Assembly (NCBI GenBank): GCA_964556395.1
Contig: CAZKVR010000009.1
Location: 1 to 32,079, forward strand
DNA length: 32,079 nucleotides
Source: WJKR01 sp964556395
GTDB lineage: Archaea > Nanobdellota > Nanobdellia > Woesearchaeales > WJKR01
Direction: 5' to 3'
Below are positions 15,701 through 23,263 of the stretch, piece by piece; the stretch's first letter is position 1; every line of letters starts with the position of its first letter. Below the pieces are notes generated by a model that saw nothing but the letters and a program-made list of their open reading frames with translations, did no database searches and was not told where the DNA came from. Both the position numbers and the translations under genes were made by a program.

Positions 15701-16595
15701 GACCATGCTCGACATCGCATCCGCGGACGACGCCAGCCACCACTACGTCGGCGACTCCACCCAAGGCCTCATCGACGCCTACGACGACATCCAGGACTCC
15801 ATCCTCGAGGAAGGCGGCTACGAAGCCCAGGTCGCCACGCTAGACGACCCGGGAGCATACCTCGACCTCCTCGAAGGGTCCTACGTCGAGGTCGAGTACG
15901 AGCCCTGGGAAGAGCCGGACGAGAGCGGGCGGATACTCATCCAAGGCGAGCAGCGACCGTTCGGCAACGGCGACCACTGCACCGCGACGGACGTCGACTT
16001 CCCCCAGGGCATCCAGCCCTACGACGGCTTCGTCACCAGCTACTCGCGAGACCACTGGACCGACAGGCTCCGCGCCAACGGCGAGACCGTCTACGACCTC
16101 TCATCGATTGGTGATGACTACCAGGTCATGGGAGACCCCTTCGCGGTCCAGCTACCCCCCGGAACCCTCGAACAGGAGGACAACGACATCGAGATGCGCG
16201 TGTCAGCAGGCCCAGAACAGGACTCGCAGACATGCTCGCAGCACAACGCCCTCTACTACAACGCCTTCCTCGACTCCACCATCAGCCTCGACGCAGTCTA
16301 CCCGCGCGCCGACGGGTGCACGTGGACCGTGACCATGGACGACGACACCGAACGACACTACCCTATCCCCTCCAACTACGGTGGCGGCAACACCTGCACC
16401 TATCCTGGCACCTACGACGACGAGGACGCCTGGCAAGCCCTCGGCCACGAGCTCTTCACCATGCTAGACCTCGACAATGACGGCGGCGTCGACGTCGACT
16501 TCGAAGCCGCAGACCTCGAGCTCCACGCAGAGCAACGGTCCGACATCCCCTACCTGTGGGGCCCGGCCATCCTGGAGGTGACCGCATGGAACTGA
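12759..16595 (+). CDS. Giant pilin-anchored vWA protein with Cys-rich insertion (putative pilus-tip adhesin)
   Basis: A 1278-residue protein. The ATG 12759 overlaps the previous stop (ATGA), and the product opens with KRA|QFLELDFLIALLILIAGILV, a class III-like anchor. Residues ~40-390 are a beta-rich ectodomain with many NxS/T sequons. A vWA domain starts at ILVTDVSDSMDEE (MIDAS Asp400, Ser402, Ser404) and resumes at LELAKDVQQGFVTDIL (~825), with DETCIACGVAEAI and IVLLSDGIPN (Asp911). A Cys-rich repeat region of ~415 residues splits it (13975-15230). A further ectodomain follows, with an EF-hand-like loop DLDNDGGVDVDF (~1237-1248) near the C-terminus. vWA MIDAS domains bind ligands through Mg2+; PilY1-type tip adhesins are the bacterial analogy. 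No C-terminal anchor is present. Confidence 0.85.
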   Translation: MKRAQFLELDFLIALLILIAGILVLKGQYIHTYETPQVETAAADVNKLLRTTTLGDLDPSYVASLQQELEGTSVNATNETSIARLAAMLYITGLNDEDTQLQSEARNLLRQLSDQADISTSYNVTIHSNNRRYNLHTSTEPLNKTATTTRSLLSGFQVGQPLVGHTATAYLSKGGTTRHAITRLGGFIGQGNITLQLDIPSHADSIDELHLEGEFHEDFTIEVNDDHCEDINAGSHVSETLGCEDNLRTGSNDITIRFTSGTLADHYASGGLIKATYTSDEHYRTSTTTRKSLPSIEGVTNIYDAIMIPGKPTSITARLRYQTDHSQHDNNVILALGNTTIHEDDTSTAQQDVQLDNDDFESSLDYDDLEDATLPLRFGYENATTTTIVEGASDTILVTDVSDSMDEEICEDAGLTCTYNYDVYPVREGYVTCNLYSWESCQGDVCRYDRPQWWDWDILQTWNHDMVTACSYDYQETAEESSRESCYIGVEEDCQGDACEADGIQDEDTYDHYSYTSDGSCRYDFQYPYTVSRHEDGCVIPQLNHDCRGDPCDNILSYATSSSTSNEQSQEHWATATCSVPAAHECVDDRCGEADGADTRDHTTTTRYAIGSCSLAEEQPCQEGTCEDAPPDASNYRRVDDECRYDYPDGYTCEYNYHAGTRCEYDYTYTYNRDGYGYCPLTYLDEGEKCMQGEGDVCDDAPDNAFNFHDYEERDPYQYCRYWYDAEITSWTGTSCVLAEGETCADDVCGDADGNPTRNYNTQESCGYDYSAVHDTSVRSGTADCPLTPGDDCEENYCNEEVADDELLRTSNHQEVTEQDCTTRLELAKDVQQGFVTDILNSGDNNIGLVTYDGEVQDTYGLSDDESALTNAIEDYDPQMDETCIACGVAEAIRRLESSETSYQSIVLLSDGIPNTCYDDPHDEFPDSLDCPNDFEDWDEQQEAASQQAVAYAEYAVSQGYSIYTIFFRDESDAEFDEGNQTMLDIASADDASHHYVGDSTQGLIDAYDDIQDSILEEGGYEAQVATLDDPGAYLDLLEGSYVEVEYEPWEEPDESGRILIQGEQRPFGNGDHCTATDVDFPQGIQPYDGFVTSYSRDHWTDRLRANGETVYDLSSIGDDYQVMGDPFAVQLPPGTLEQEDNDIEMRVSAGPEQDSQTCSQHNALYYNAFLDSTISLDAVYPRADGCTWTVTMDDDTERHYPIPSNYGGGNTCTYPGTYDDEDAWQALGHELFTMLDLDNDGGVDVDFEAADLELHAEQRSDIPYLWGPAILEVTAWN
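13975..15230 (+). repeat. Cys-rich degenerate protein repeats inserted in the vWA domain
   Basis: About seven to eight degenerate units alternate an aromatic motif CxY(D/N)Y with a CxxxxC motif. Aromatic motifs include CTYNYD, CSYDYQ, CRYDFQ, CRYDYP, CEYNYH, CEYDYT, CRYWYD and CGYDYS. The pairs are CQGDVC, CQGDAC, CRGDPC, CVDDRC, CQEGTC, CMQGEGDVC, CADDVC and CEENYC, often followed by EADG or GDADG. The region uses more T-ending codons than the C-ending flanks, for example at 14023-14110. The repeats probably form disulfide-bonded modules, possibly with Ca2+ bound by the acidic loops (inference). Confidence 0.8.
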
Positions 16596-17491
16596 CGCGG
16601 TCGCGGAAAGCGTATTTCTTCAGCCTCACAGTCCTCATACTCCTCACGCTCCTCGCAGTCTACACCTCGGTCCACCGGCCGGCCAGGTATCACGACGGGG
16701 CGGACGTAGAAGCCACCCGGCTGGTCAAGGCGGAAGAGCTCATCAGCGCCGTAGAGGACGACGCAGCTACAGCCCTCAGGGTCGCCTCCTACAGGGCGTT
16801 CATAGCACTCGACGAGGCGGTCCTCCGACGGGACGGCTACGTCGACGGCTTCGACGACAAGTTCGAAGAGCTCGTCACCAACGGCACCCTCGACGGCCAG
16901 GAACAACCGCTCCTCAACGCGACAACCCTCACTGACTGGGAGAATCAGACAGTTATCGTGGCACAACACCTACACTACACCCTCAACCTCACCGGACACG
17001 AGATACGGGCGTACCACGAAGGGCCCTGGCACGTCACGGTATCGCTCGACACCGAGCTACAGCTCACCGACGAGCGCAGCGACGCCCAGTGGGAGCTCCC
17101 GCTCAACGTCACCGCCCGCGTCCCCGTCCGAGGGCTCTACGACCCCCTCTACACCGTCGGCACCGACCAGCGATACTTCCAACGAGTCACGCCAGCCCCG
17201 CAAGGAGCCGGCGCCGCACGCCTAGTCCACGACCGCCTGTACATCAACAGTACGAGAGGCCCAAGCTACCTCCAACGGCTCAGAGGAGACCTCAAACCCT
17301 CTGAGCACGGCATCGAGAGCCTCGTCAACGCCACCACCCTCACAGGCGTCGGCGCCGAACAAGAAGGATCCATCATCGACTGGCACTACCTCGACGACCA
17401 GCGGCCAGCCGACTGCACCATCACAGGCCTCCCCTCGTGGGCGGCCATCAACACGACACAACCAGGACGCTTCGGGGTGACCTGCCCATGA
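16586..17491 (+). CDS. Pilin-like membrane-anchored ectodomain protein
   Basis: A 301-residue protein. ATG 16586 lies 5 nt after GGAGGTG and 10 nt inside the end of the vWA gene. The N-terminus SRKAYFFSLTVLILLTLLAVY has a basic leader and one hydrophobic helix, like the preceding pilin-like proteins. The ectodomain begins with a helical Ala/Glu/Asp region and continues as beta-rich sequence with about seven NxS/T sequons and two Cys near the C-terminus (DCTITG, VTCP). Probably a minor pilin or pilus-associated surface protein; family not recognised. Confidence 0.75.
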   Translation: MELTRSRKAYFFSLTVLILLTLLAVYTSVHRPARYHDGADVEATRLVKAEELISAVEDDAATALRVASYRAFIALDEAVLRRDGYVDGFDDKFEELVTNGTLDGQEQPLLNATTLTDWENQTVIVAQHLHYTLNLTGHEIRAYHEGPWHVTVSLDTELQLTDERSDAQWELPLNVTARVPVRGLYDPLYTVGTDQRYFQRVTPAPQGAGAARLVHDRLYINSTRGPSYLQRLRGDLKPSEHGIESLVNATTLTGVGAEQEGSIIDWHYLDDQRPADCTITGLPSWAAINTTQPGRFGVTCP

Positions 17492-19188
17492 CGATGGAAA
17501 GATATAAATACCAAGACCCGGAAAGACAACCACAAAAAAAGAAGGTGGGACCGGTGGAACAAGAGCAACCGCAAAGAGCGACCACGTCGCAGAATTCTCG
17601 ACAAAAACCTGAAGGGACTGCTCGACAATCGACCGCCGAGCACCAACCAGCCACCCAAAACCCCCGCGGCCGACAGCCCGACGACACCCCCTCGCAGCAG
17701 CCATCCCAGAAGGAGCCGGCAGAAGACCTCCACGTCCTCGACCGCTACACCACGAAAGCCAGGGACATCAACGTCGAAGTCACCATCCAATCAAAGCCCG
17801 ACAGCTACACGCCCACCTACGCCGTCAGCATCTCAGGCATCAGCAAGACGACCGAAGTCATCCTCGAAGAGATCCGGGAAGAGCTCATCAGGCAGATGGA
17901 ACTCCAGGACTTCGAAGCAGAGAAGCAGGAAGGAGAGGTAAGCGACCGTTTCAACCAAGCCCTCGACAAGCTCCTCTCAGACTACTTCCCGTACGAGGAC
18001 GCCCAGACAAAGCACGCCCTCAGGAGCTACCTCCTCTCACGATCGCTCGGCATGGGCTACGTCGACTTCCTCCTCAACGACCCGCACCTGGAAGAGATCG
18101 CCATCGACAACGCCGAAGACCCCATCTGGGTCTATCACCGGCAGCACGGCTGGCTGCAGACCAACATCTACATGTCGAGCGAGGACCAGATACACCAGGC
18201 CGCCTCGAGGATCGGACGCAACGTGGGCCGGCAGATCAACACGCTCAACCCGCTGCTCGACGCCTACCTCAGCAGCGGCGAGCGCGTCAACGCCACGATC
18301 AGCCCCATCACGCCGGGCGGCAACACGATCACCCTCCGCAAGTTCTCCAAAGACCCGTGGACGATCACCAAGTTCATCAGCAACGACACGATCTCCGTCG
18401 AGGTCGCCGCCTTGTTGTGGCAGGCCATCCAGTACGAGATGTCGATCCTCATCGTCGGCGGCACCGCCTCCGGAAAGACGAGCACGCTCAACGCCCTCGC
18501 CAACTTCATACCGCCGAACCAGCGCGTCATCAGCATCGAGGACACGCGAGAGCTCAAGCTCCCCAGCTACACCTACTGGGTCCCCATGCTCAGCCGCCTC
18601 GCCAACGCCGAAGGCAAGGGCGAGGTGACGATGGAAGACCTCCTCGTCAACAGCCTCCGCATGAGGCCCGACCGCATACTCGTCGGAGAAGTCAGGCGCA
18701 AGCGGGAAGCCGAAACCCTGTTCGAGGCCATCCACACCGGCCACTCGTGCTACGGCACGTTCCACGCCAACAACGCGCGCGAAGCCCTCGCCAGGCTGAC
18801 GAACGAGCCCGTCGACGTCCCCAAAGCATTGTTGCCGGCCATCAACCTACTCCTCGTACAGTTCAGGAACAGGCGTACCGGCAAGCGCCGCACCCTCGAG
18901 GTGGCTGAGGTGACGCAAGAATGCGAGCACAGCCTCCTCTACCGGTACGACCACGCCCGCGACAGGCTCTCCAAGGTCTCGGAGTCGCAACGCTTCATAC
19001 AAGAGCTCACAGAGTTCACAGGGCTCACCCACGAGGAGCTCGAGCGGGACCGCCAGGAAAAACAATACATCCTCCAGAAGCTCGTCGACCACGAGGTGTT
19101 CAACGTCGAGAAGGTCGGACGCCACATGGCCGACTACTACCAGGACAAGGAATCCCTCCTCAGACGTTTGAGAGCCCAAAGACAATGA
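17488..19188 (+). CDS. Type II/IV secretion ATPase (FlaI/TadA-like pilus assembly motor)
   Basis: A 566-residue protein that powers pilin extrusion. An N-terminal disordered Gln/Pro/Lys-rich tail (~1-70) is followed by a three-helix N-domain and the GspE/VirB11 core: LEEIAIDNAEDPIWVYH, VNATISPITPGGNTITLRKF, Walker A GGTASGKT (324-331), VISIEDTREL, the Walker B region PDRILVGEVRRKREAETLF, the His-box ring IHTGHSCYGTFHANN, and a C-terminal helical extension (~480-566). ATG 17488 overlaps the previous TGA (ATGA) and follows GGGGTGA by 6 nt. A TATA box lies inside its first codons, and GTG 17554, 5 nt after AAGGTGG, would give a 544-residue form lacking 22 residues. Confidence 0.93.
   Translation: MTMERYKYQDPERQPQKKKVGPVEQEQPQRATTSQNSRQKPEGTARQSTAEHQPATQNPRGRQPDDTPSQQPSQKEPAEDLHVLDRYTTKARDINVEVTIQSKPDSYTPTYAVSISGISKTTEVILEEIREELIRQMELQDFEAEKQEGEVSDRFNQALDKLLSDYFPYEDAQTKHALRSYLLSRSLGMGYVDFLLNDPHLEEIAIDNAEDPIWVYHRQHGWLQTNIYMSSEDQIHQAASRIGRNVGRQINTLNPLLDAYLSSGERVNATISPITPGGNTITLRKFSKDPWTITKFISNDTISVEVAALLWQAIQYEMSILIVGGTASGKTSTLNALANFIPPNQRVISIEDTRELKLPSYTYWVPMLSRLANAEGKGEVTMEDLLVNSLRMRPDRILVGEVRRKREAETLFEAIHTGHSCYGTFHANNAREALARLTNEPVDVPKALLPAINLLLVQFRNRRTGKRRTLEVAEVTQECEHSLLYRYDHARDRLSKVSESQRFIQELTEFTGLTHEELERDRQEKQYILQKLVDHEVFNVEKVGRHMADYYQDKESLLRRLRAQRQ
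17501..17510 (+). promoter_or_regulatory. Internal promoter at the ATPase gene start
   Basis: GATATAAATA is followed by an A-rich leader, AAGGTGG and GTG 17554. This repeats the layout of the locus promoter at 11388 (TATA, CAAAAAAAGA, ribosome binding site, GTG start). It would let the assembly machinery be expressed apart from the pilins and the costly vWA protein. Confidence 0.5.
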
Positions 19189-19199
19189 GGTGACATGTC

Positions 19200-20018
19200 A
19201 TAGCAAGCACCCTCCTACACCGGTTCGCACTCTCCTTCCCCCAGCTAGAAGGAGACCTCAAGCTCGCCCGGATAGAGAAGACACCTGAAGCATACCTGAA
19301 ACGAGCCTTCCTCTCGACCATCATCCTCAGCCTCATGATAGGATTCCTCGTCCTCACCATCACGTCAGCCCTCGAACTGACGCCGCTCATACCGGTGGCG
19401 GCCTTCCTGCTCTCATCCATCATAGTCTTCACATTCTTCATACACCACCCCCGGCTCAACGCTGTGAGGGCGGGGCGCGAGGTCGAGACCGAGATAGTCT
19501 CGGCCGTCCGGTTCCTCATACTCGAGCTGAAGAGCGAGCGATCACTCTACCACGCCCTCGCCAGCACGAGCAAGAACTTCGCGCTCATAGGCATCTACCT
19601 CGACGAGATCATCGCCAAGGTGGAGATGGGCAAGACCCTCGAAGAAGCGCTCCACGAAGCCGTCGAGATGACCCCCTCGGACCACCTCCGCAACGTGTAC
19701 TGGCAACTCCTCAACAGCCTCCAGACAGGCGCCGACATCACCTCTTCCTTGAGGGTGTTGCTCGACGACGTCGTGGAAGAGCAGAAGATACGGATCCAGG
19801 AGTACGGCCGAGAGCTCAACGCCATATCCCTCTTCTACATGATGACCGCGATCATCATACCCACGGTGGGCTTCACCATCATAACGGCACTCCTCACCTT
19901 CGCAGGCATCTCCTTCGGACTCGGAGTCCTCATAACCGTCTGGCTACTCCTCGCAGCCATCCAGTACGGCTTCCTCATGTTATCATCGAACCGCAGGCCC
20001 GCGGTGGAGGCGTACTAG
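19200..20018 (+). CDS. TadC/FlaJ-like pilus assembly membrane protein 1 (no canonical start codon)
   Basis: A T2SSF-domain protein of ~272 residues. Two membrane helices near the N-terminus (FLSTIILSLMIGFLVL, then FLLSSIIVFTFFIHHP) are followed by the cytoplasmic helical domain (ETEIVSAVRFLILELKSERS ... LEEALHEAVEMTPSDHLRN) and two C-terminal helices. Homologous frame begins well before the first in-frame ATG (19335), which falls inside helix 1. Upstream, the only positions before the in-frame TGA at 19191 are CAT, GTC and ATA. ATA 19200 lies 6 nt after GGTGA (19189-19193), the spacing used by its neighbours, so AUA may be the start. A lost base after ATG 19195 is the alternative. It pairs with the ATPase and the next gene as the membrane platform. 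Confidence 0.8.
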   Translation: MASTLLHRFALSFPQLEGDLKLARIEKTPEAYLKRAFLSTIILSLMIGFLVLTITSALELTPLIPVAAFLLSSIIVFTFFIHHPRLNAVRAGREVETEIVSAVRFLILELKSERSLYHALASTSKNFALIGIYLDEIIAKVEMGKTLEEALHEAVEMTPSDHLRNVYWQLLNSLQTGADITSSLRVLLDDVVEEQKIRIQEYGRELNAISLFYMMTAIIIPTVGFTIITALLTFAGISFGLGVLITVWLLLAAIQYGFLMLSSNRRPAVEAY

Positions 20019-20019
20019 G

Positions 20020-21162
20020 ATGGCGTCGAAGCCTGCCGAGACTCCCGCACGCCCCCTCAAGGAGCCAGAGCTCGCCATCGACGAGTTCTTCCTCGAAGAC
20101 CGCGACATCGAGGCTGAGAAGCGCCGCGTGCGGAAACGCCTGGGCATGACGGTCTCCGACCGCCCGGTCAGGAAGAAAACACTCTACGAACGATTGAGGC
20201 TCGACCTCCGCAAGGCCGGACTGTCCCTAGAGCCAGGCGTCGTCATCAGACGGTTCCTCATAGTCACGCTGAGCCTCCTCATACTCGGATCGGTCGTCCT
20301 CGGCTACGCATTCCTCCTCAACGACGTCCCGTTCTGGCTGACAGCCCTCTACCTCCTCGGATGGTTCGTCATCGGCTTCGCAGTCATCTACCCCCTCGTC
20401 CACCTGGCCTTCAAGTCTTTCCTATCATACAGGCGCTTCAAGCGGCGGCTCGCCGTGGAGAGGGTGCTGCCTGACTTCCTGCGGCTCGTGGCGACCAACT
20501 ACCGTAGCGGCATGCTCCTCGACGAGGCGCTCATCAAGAGCAACAGGCCCCGGTTCGGCATCTTCTCCAAGGAGATAGAGCTCGTCGCCAAGACGAGCAA
20601 GGTGAAGGGCGACCTCTCCAAAGCCCTCGAGATATTCAGCAAGAAATTCGACTCGAAAGTCCTCCAACGGGCTGTGAACAGCATCAACATGAGCATCGGG
20701 AGCGGCTCGAACATCTCAAGCCTCCTCGAGGAGATCGCCGGGAACATCACCCGCATGCGGACGATGAGGGCCGCCATGGCGGCTAACGTGAAGAACTACA
20801 TCATCTTCATAGTCGTGGCCGGCGTCATCATAGCGCCCCTGATGTTCAGCATGAGCTACGTGATGAACGACAAGATAGTCAACATCCGCTCTAGCGTGAT
20901 GGAAGACGCGGCCGGATCGTCCCCTATCTCCTTCGGGTTCTTCTCATTCCGAGGCAAGGGTGGCGTGGAAGCCCAGGACTTCGACGTCTTCGCGATCCTC
21001 ATGCTCCTCACCACCAGCGTGGTGTCGGCATTCCTCATAGGCCTCATCAAGTACGGCCACTTCCAGCCAGGTGTCAAGCGGGTACCGCCCTTCATGGTCC
21101 TCACCCTGGCGCTCTACTGGGTCGGCAAGAACGCCTTGTCGTGGTTGCTGGCAGGGGTCTGA
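20020..21162 (+). CDS. TadC/FlaJ-like pilus assembly membrane protein 2
   Basis: A 380-residue protein with a charged cytoplasmic N-terminus (~1-75), membrane helices at ~80-103 and ~108-132, a T2SSF cytoplasmic domain (RVLPDFLRLVATNYRSGMLL ... KGDLSKALEIFSKKFDSKVL ... SLLEEIAGNITRMR), and three further helices (YIIFIVVAGVIIAPLMF, FAILMLLTTSVVSAFLIG, PFMVLTLALYWVG). TadC/FlaJ proteins sit in the membrane and couple ATPase rotation to pilin insertion. ATG 20020 follows the previous TAG by one base and GGTGGAGG. Two consecutive T2SSF genes resemble bacterial TadB-TadC or a split FlaJ. Confidence 0.9.
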   Translation: MASKPAETPARPLKEPELAIDEFFLEDRDIEAEKRRVRKRLGMTVSDRPVRKKTLYERLRLDLRKAGLSLEPGVVIRRFLIVTLSLLILGSVVLGYAFLLNDVPFWLTALYLLGWFVIGFAVIYPLVHLAFKSFLSYRRFKRRLAVERVLPDFLRLVATNYRSGMLLDEALIKSNRPRFGIFSKEIELVAKTSKVKGDLSKALEIFSKKFDSKVLQRAVNSINMSIGSGSNISSLLEEIAGNITRMRTMRAAMAANVKNYIIFIVVAGVIIAPLMFSMSYVMNDKIVNIRSSVMEDAAGSSPISFGFFSFRGKGGVEAQDFDVFAILMLLTTSVVSAFLIGLIKYGHFQPGVKRVPPFMVLTLALYWVGKNALSWLLAGV

Positions 21163-21186
21163 ACAAGAAACGCAGGTGTATTCGAA

Positions 21187-21387
21187 ATGGCTGTCATCGA
21201 GACGAAAGCGGATAAGCTCATGGAACTCGTGGATCAGGAGAAGGAGATCACTGTCAAGCAGGCGGCCCAACGGCTGGAGCTCCCGGAGGCTTACGTCAAG
21301 CGTTTGGTGGAGCCGTTGCAGCGTGACGGCTTGATTGGCGTCAAGGCGACCGCGTTCTCCATGACCTTGCGTTCTATGACTGGATGA
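21187..21387 (+). CDS. Small winged-helix DNA-binding protein
   Basis: A 66-residue protein: KADKLMELVDQEKEITVKQA, LELPEAYVKRLVEPLQRDGL and a short strand, the pattern of a minimal winged HTH. It starts 24 nt after the TadC-like gene with an AGGTG ribosome binding site ~8 nt upstream, so it is probably the last gene of the pilus operon and might regulate it or bind a partner protein. Its 3' end overlaps the converging DUF5752 gene by 14 nt. Confidence 0.75.
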   Translation: MAVIETKADKLMELVDQEKEITVKQAAQRLELPEAYVKRLVEPLQRDGLIGVKATAFSMTLRSMTG

Positions 21388-22828
21388 TACGGGTCTCCTC
21401 GACCAGGCTCTCGATCTTGTCGGCGTGCGACGGGCAGGCGTACTTGGTCACCTTGTGCGTCCGCGTGTCGTCCCACATCTCCACCTTCTTCATCCACGCC
21501 ACCGGCTTGCGCTCGCCGCACACCACGCACCGTCGCTTGATCACCTGCGGTAGGAGGACGTAGCGGCTGCCGTGGCCCTTGATGAGGAGTGGCTTGGTCT
21601 CGTCGTTGTAGTATGCCTTCTTGATGCCTCCTTTCTCGGCCGTGCGTACGGTCTCGAGGTCGCCTGCGGAGTAGTAGTAGTTGTAGTCCTCTTCGACGTG
21701 TAGCTCTCCGTGGTCGTTGGACAGGTCCTTCTCGCGTATGTCGCGGTACCCTTCCAGGAGGTCGTCCCACGCCTCGTCGGCGTCCTTGTCGAGCTTGAGG
21801 ACGTGGTCGTTGAGCATGTCGCCGTGCTCTTTCAACGCGTCCCCTCGGCTGAGATTGAAGTCTTCCTGGAGCCGTCGCTCGACGGCTTCGAACTCCTTCT
21901 GGCGTATCGCCTCGTCGACCGAGAGCTCGTCCCAGCCCATCTGGAGCAGGAACCCTTTCACCCGCTCGCTGTTGTCTTCCGAGAACTCGTCGAGGTATGA
22001 GAGTATCTTGTTGAGCGCGTTCGACGGCTCTTTCAGGCCGTAGATGACGCTGTCCACGATGTATTCCTTCCAGCCTAGCTTGAGGAGTTGCGCCTTCACT
22101 TCGGAGACGGTCTTGTCGTGGTTCTTCACCTGGTCCGTGACGTACCTCGCCAGCTTCTTCAGGTTCGGGTGGGGCTTGAAGATGTCGTAGAACGTGAATC
22201 CTATGATGTCGTCGTGCCAGCCAAGCTTCTTGAGGAACGCCTTGATGTCCTCCAGCGAGCTTCCTTGGCCGGCCGCGTTGATGACGTGTCTCTTCAATTG
22301 TTCCAGGGCTTCGTGGAACTCCTCGACGTGCTCGATGTTGTCGAGGCTGTGGTACTCCCTGTACGGGTTGTCCTTGCCCATGAGTACGAGGTCGATAGTG
22401 TTGCGATGCCAGCCTTTCTGCAGGAGGTTTCGCTTGACCTCGTCTTCTTCCAGGCCTTGTTTCCGGAGCTTTTCGATGGCTCGTTCCAGTTTTCCGAGGC
22501 GTTCCGCCGTGACGTGGATGCCGAATCGTCCGAGCTCCTCGCTTTCCTTGTCGAGCAGGTATCTCTCGATGATACCGGCCATCTCATCCTTCTTCTTGAC
22601 GCGCTCCAGCTTTTCGGAGAGCCGCTGGTCGCCGAAGACGTCCTTCACCCACGTCGCGAAGTCGTTCTTCCCGCCGCCGACGTGGTGTTCGAACGTTTCG
22701 TCGTCGATGGTGCGTAGCTTGACGACGAGTTCTCGCAGGCTGGTCACGTCGAGGCCGTTCTGCAGGTGGAATAGTTCCTGCTCGCTCACCTCTCGCAGGA
22801 GCGACATCCTGCTTTCGTCCTCACCCAT
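21374..22828 (-). CDS. DUF5752-type protein with four GW repeats and a C-terminal zinc-binding motif
   Basis: A 484-residue soluble protein. The N-terminal ~80 residues fit DUF5752 (EQELFHLQNGLDVTSLRELV ... FEHHV ... NDFATWVKDVFGD). A repeated helical hairpin follows four times, each ending in a GW and then a (V/I)(D/G)xx(I/F) helix: KGW140, LGW204, LGW253 and MGW299. A helical region is followed by a C-terminal CVVCGERKP ... YACPSHAD motif (Cys434, Cys437, Cys465, His468), probably zinc-binding. Similar GW repeats are common in DPANN proteins; their ligand is not known to me. TATA GCTTTATAAC (22851-22860) lies ~26 nt upstream; leaderless. Confidence 0.8.
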   Translation of the reverse strand: MGEDESRMSLLREVSEQELFHLQNGLDVTSLRELVVKLRTIDDETFEHHVGGGKNDFATWVKDVFGDQRLSEKLERVKKKDEMAGIIERYLLDKESEELGRFGIHVTAERLGKLERAIEKLRKQGLEEDEVKRNLLQKGWHRNTIDLVLMGKDNPYREYHSLDNIEHVEEFHEALEQLKRHVINAAGQGSSLEDIKAFLKKLGWHDDIIGFTFYDIFKPHPNLKKLARYVTDQVKNHDKTVSEVKAQLLKLGWKEYIVDSVIYGLKEPSNALNKILSYLDEFSEDNSERVKGFLLQMGWDELSVDEAIRQKEFEAVERRLQEDFNLSRGDALKEHGDMLNDHVLKLDKDADEAWDDLLEGYRDIREKDLSNDHGELHVEEDYNYYYSAGDLETVRTAEKGGIKKAYYNDETKPLLIKGHGSRYVLLPQVIKRRCVVCGERKPVAWMKKVEMWDDTRTHKVTKYACPSHADKIESLVEETRIIQS

Positions 22829-22850
22829 GGCTCCTCTACGGTGGTGGTTT

Positions 22851-22860
22851 GTTATAAAGC
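22851..22860 (-). promoter_or_regulatory. TATA box for the DUF5752/GW gene
   Basis: Minus-strand GCTTTATAAC is centred ~26 nt before ATG 22828. Confidence 0.6.
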
Positions 22861-22884
22861 TTTCTTTTTCTCGGCTGCGGGGTG

Positions 22885-22899
22885 GAAAGGAGAAAAAAA
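22885..22899 (-). terminator. T-tract terminator of the trx-gdh-HTH operon
   Basis: On the minus strand, ~20 nt after the stop at 22919, CATTTTTTTTCTCC follows an A-rich stretch; an eight-T run on the coding strand is a typical archaeal stop signal. Confidence 0.6.
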
Positions 22900-22918
22900 A
22901 TGTTTTTTTTTGGGGGTT

Positions 22919-23263
22919 TCACCACTGCTTGACGGCTTCGAGGACGTTGCGGTGCCACCCGTCGACGATACGGGTCATGCGTTCCTTGATGGCATCCTTG
23001 TCCTCCACCTGGTATATGAAGCGGTAGCCGCCTCCTTTCAGGTTGAGCTGCCGCCGCTCCACGACCTCTTTGAGGAGCAGTTTGGAGATGGCCTTCTGCA
23101 CCGTGCTGCGTTCGAAGCCCGTCTTATCAGCGATCTCGCTGATGGTGAGCGGTTCTTCCTGCTTGATGAGGAAGACGAGGAGTTCGTACTCCGTCTTGTT
23201 CAGGTCGAAGCTGCACGTGATGATGTCCTTGAGGTCGACGTTCTTGCATGCGAAGCTTATCAT
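22919..23263 (-). CDS. Winged-helix transcription regulator (TrmB/MarR-like)
   Basis: A 114-residue protein: NKTEYELLVFLIKQEEPLTI, SEIADKTGFERSTVQKAISK as helix-turn-helix, then GGGYRFIYQ as the wing and a C-terminal helix (ERMTRIVDGWHRNVLEAV) suited to dimerisation. Two N-terminal Cys (FACKN, ITCSF) could sense redox state or metal. ATG 23263 overlaps the gdh TGA (ATGA) and follows GAGGGGAG. Cotranscribed with thioredoxin and glutamate dehydrogenase; it may control this operon (inference). Confidence 0.82.
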   Translation of the reverse strand: MISFACKNVDLKDIITCSFDLNKTEYELLVFLIKQEEPLTISEIADKTGFERSTVQKAISKLLLKEVVERRQLNLKGGGYRFIYQVEDKDAIKERMTRIVDGWHRNVLEAVKQW

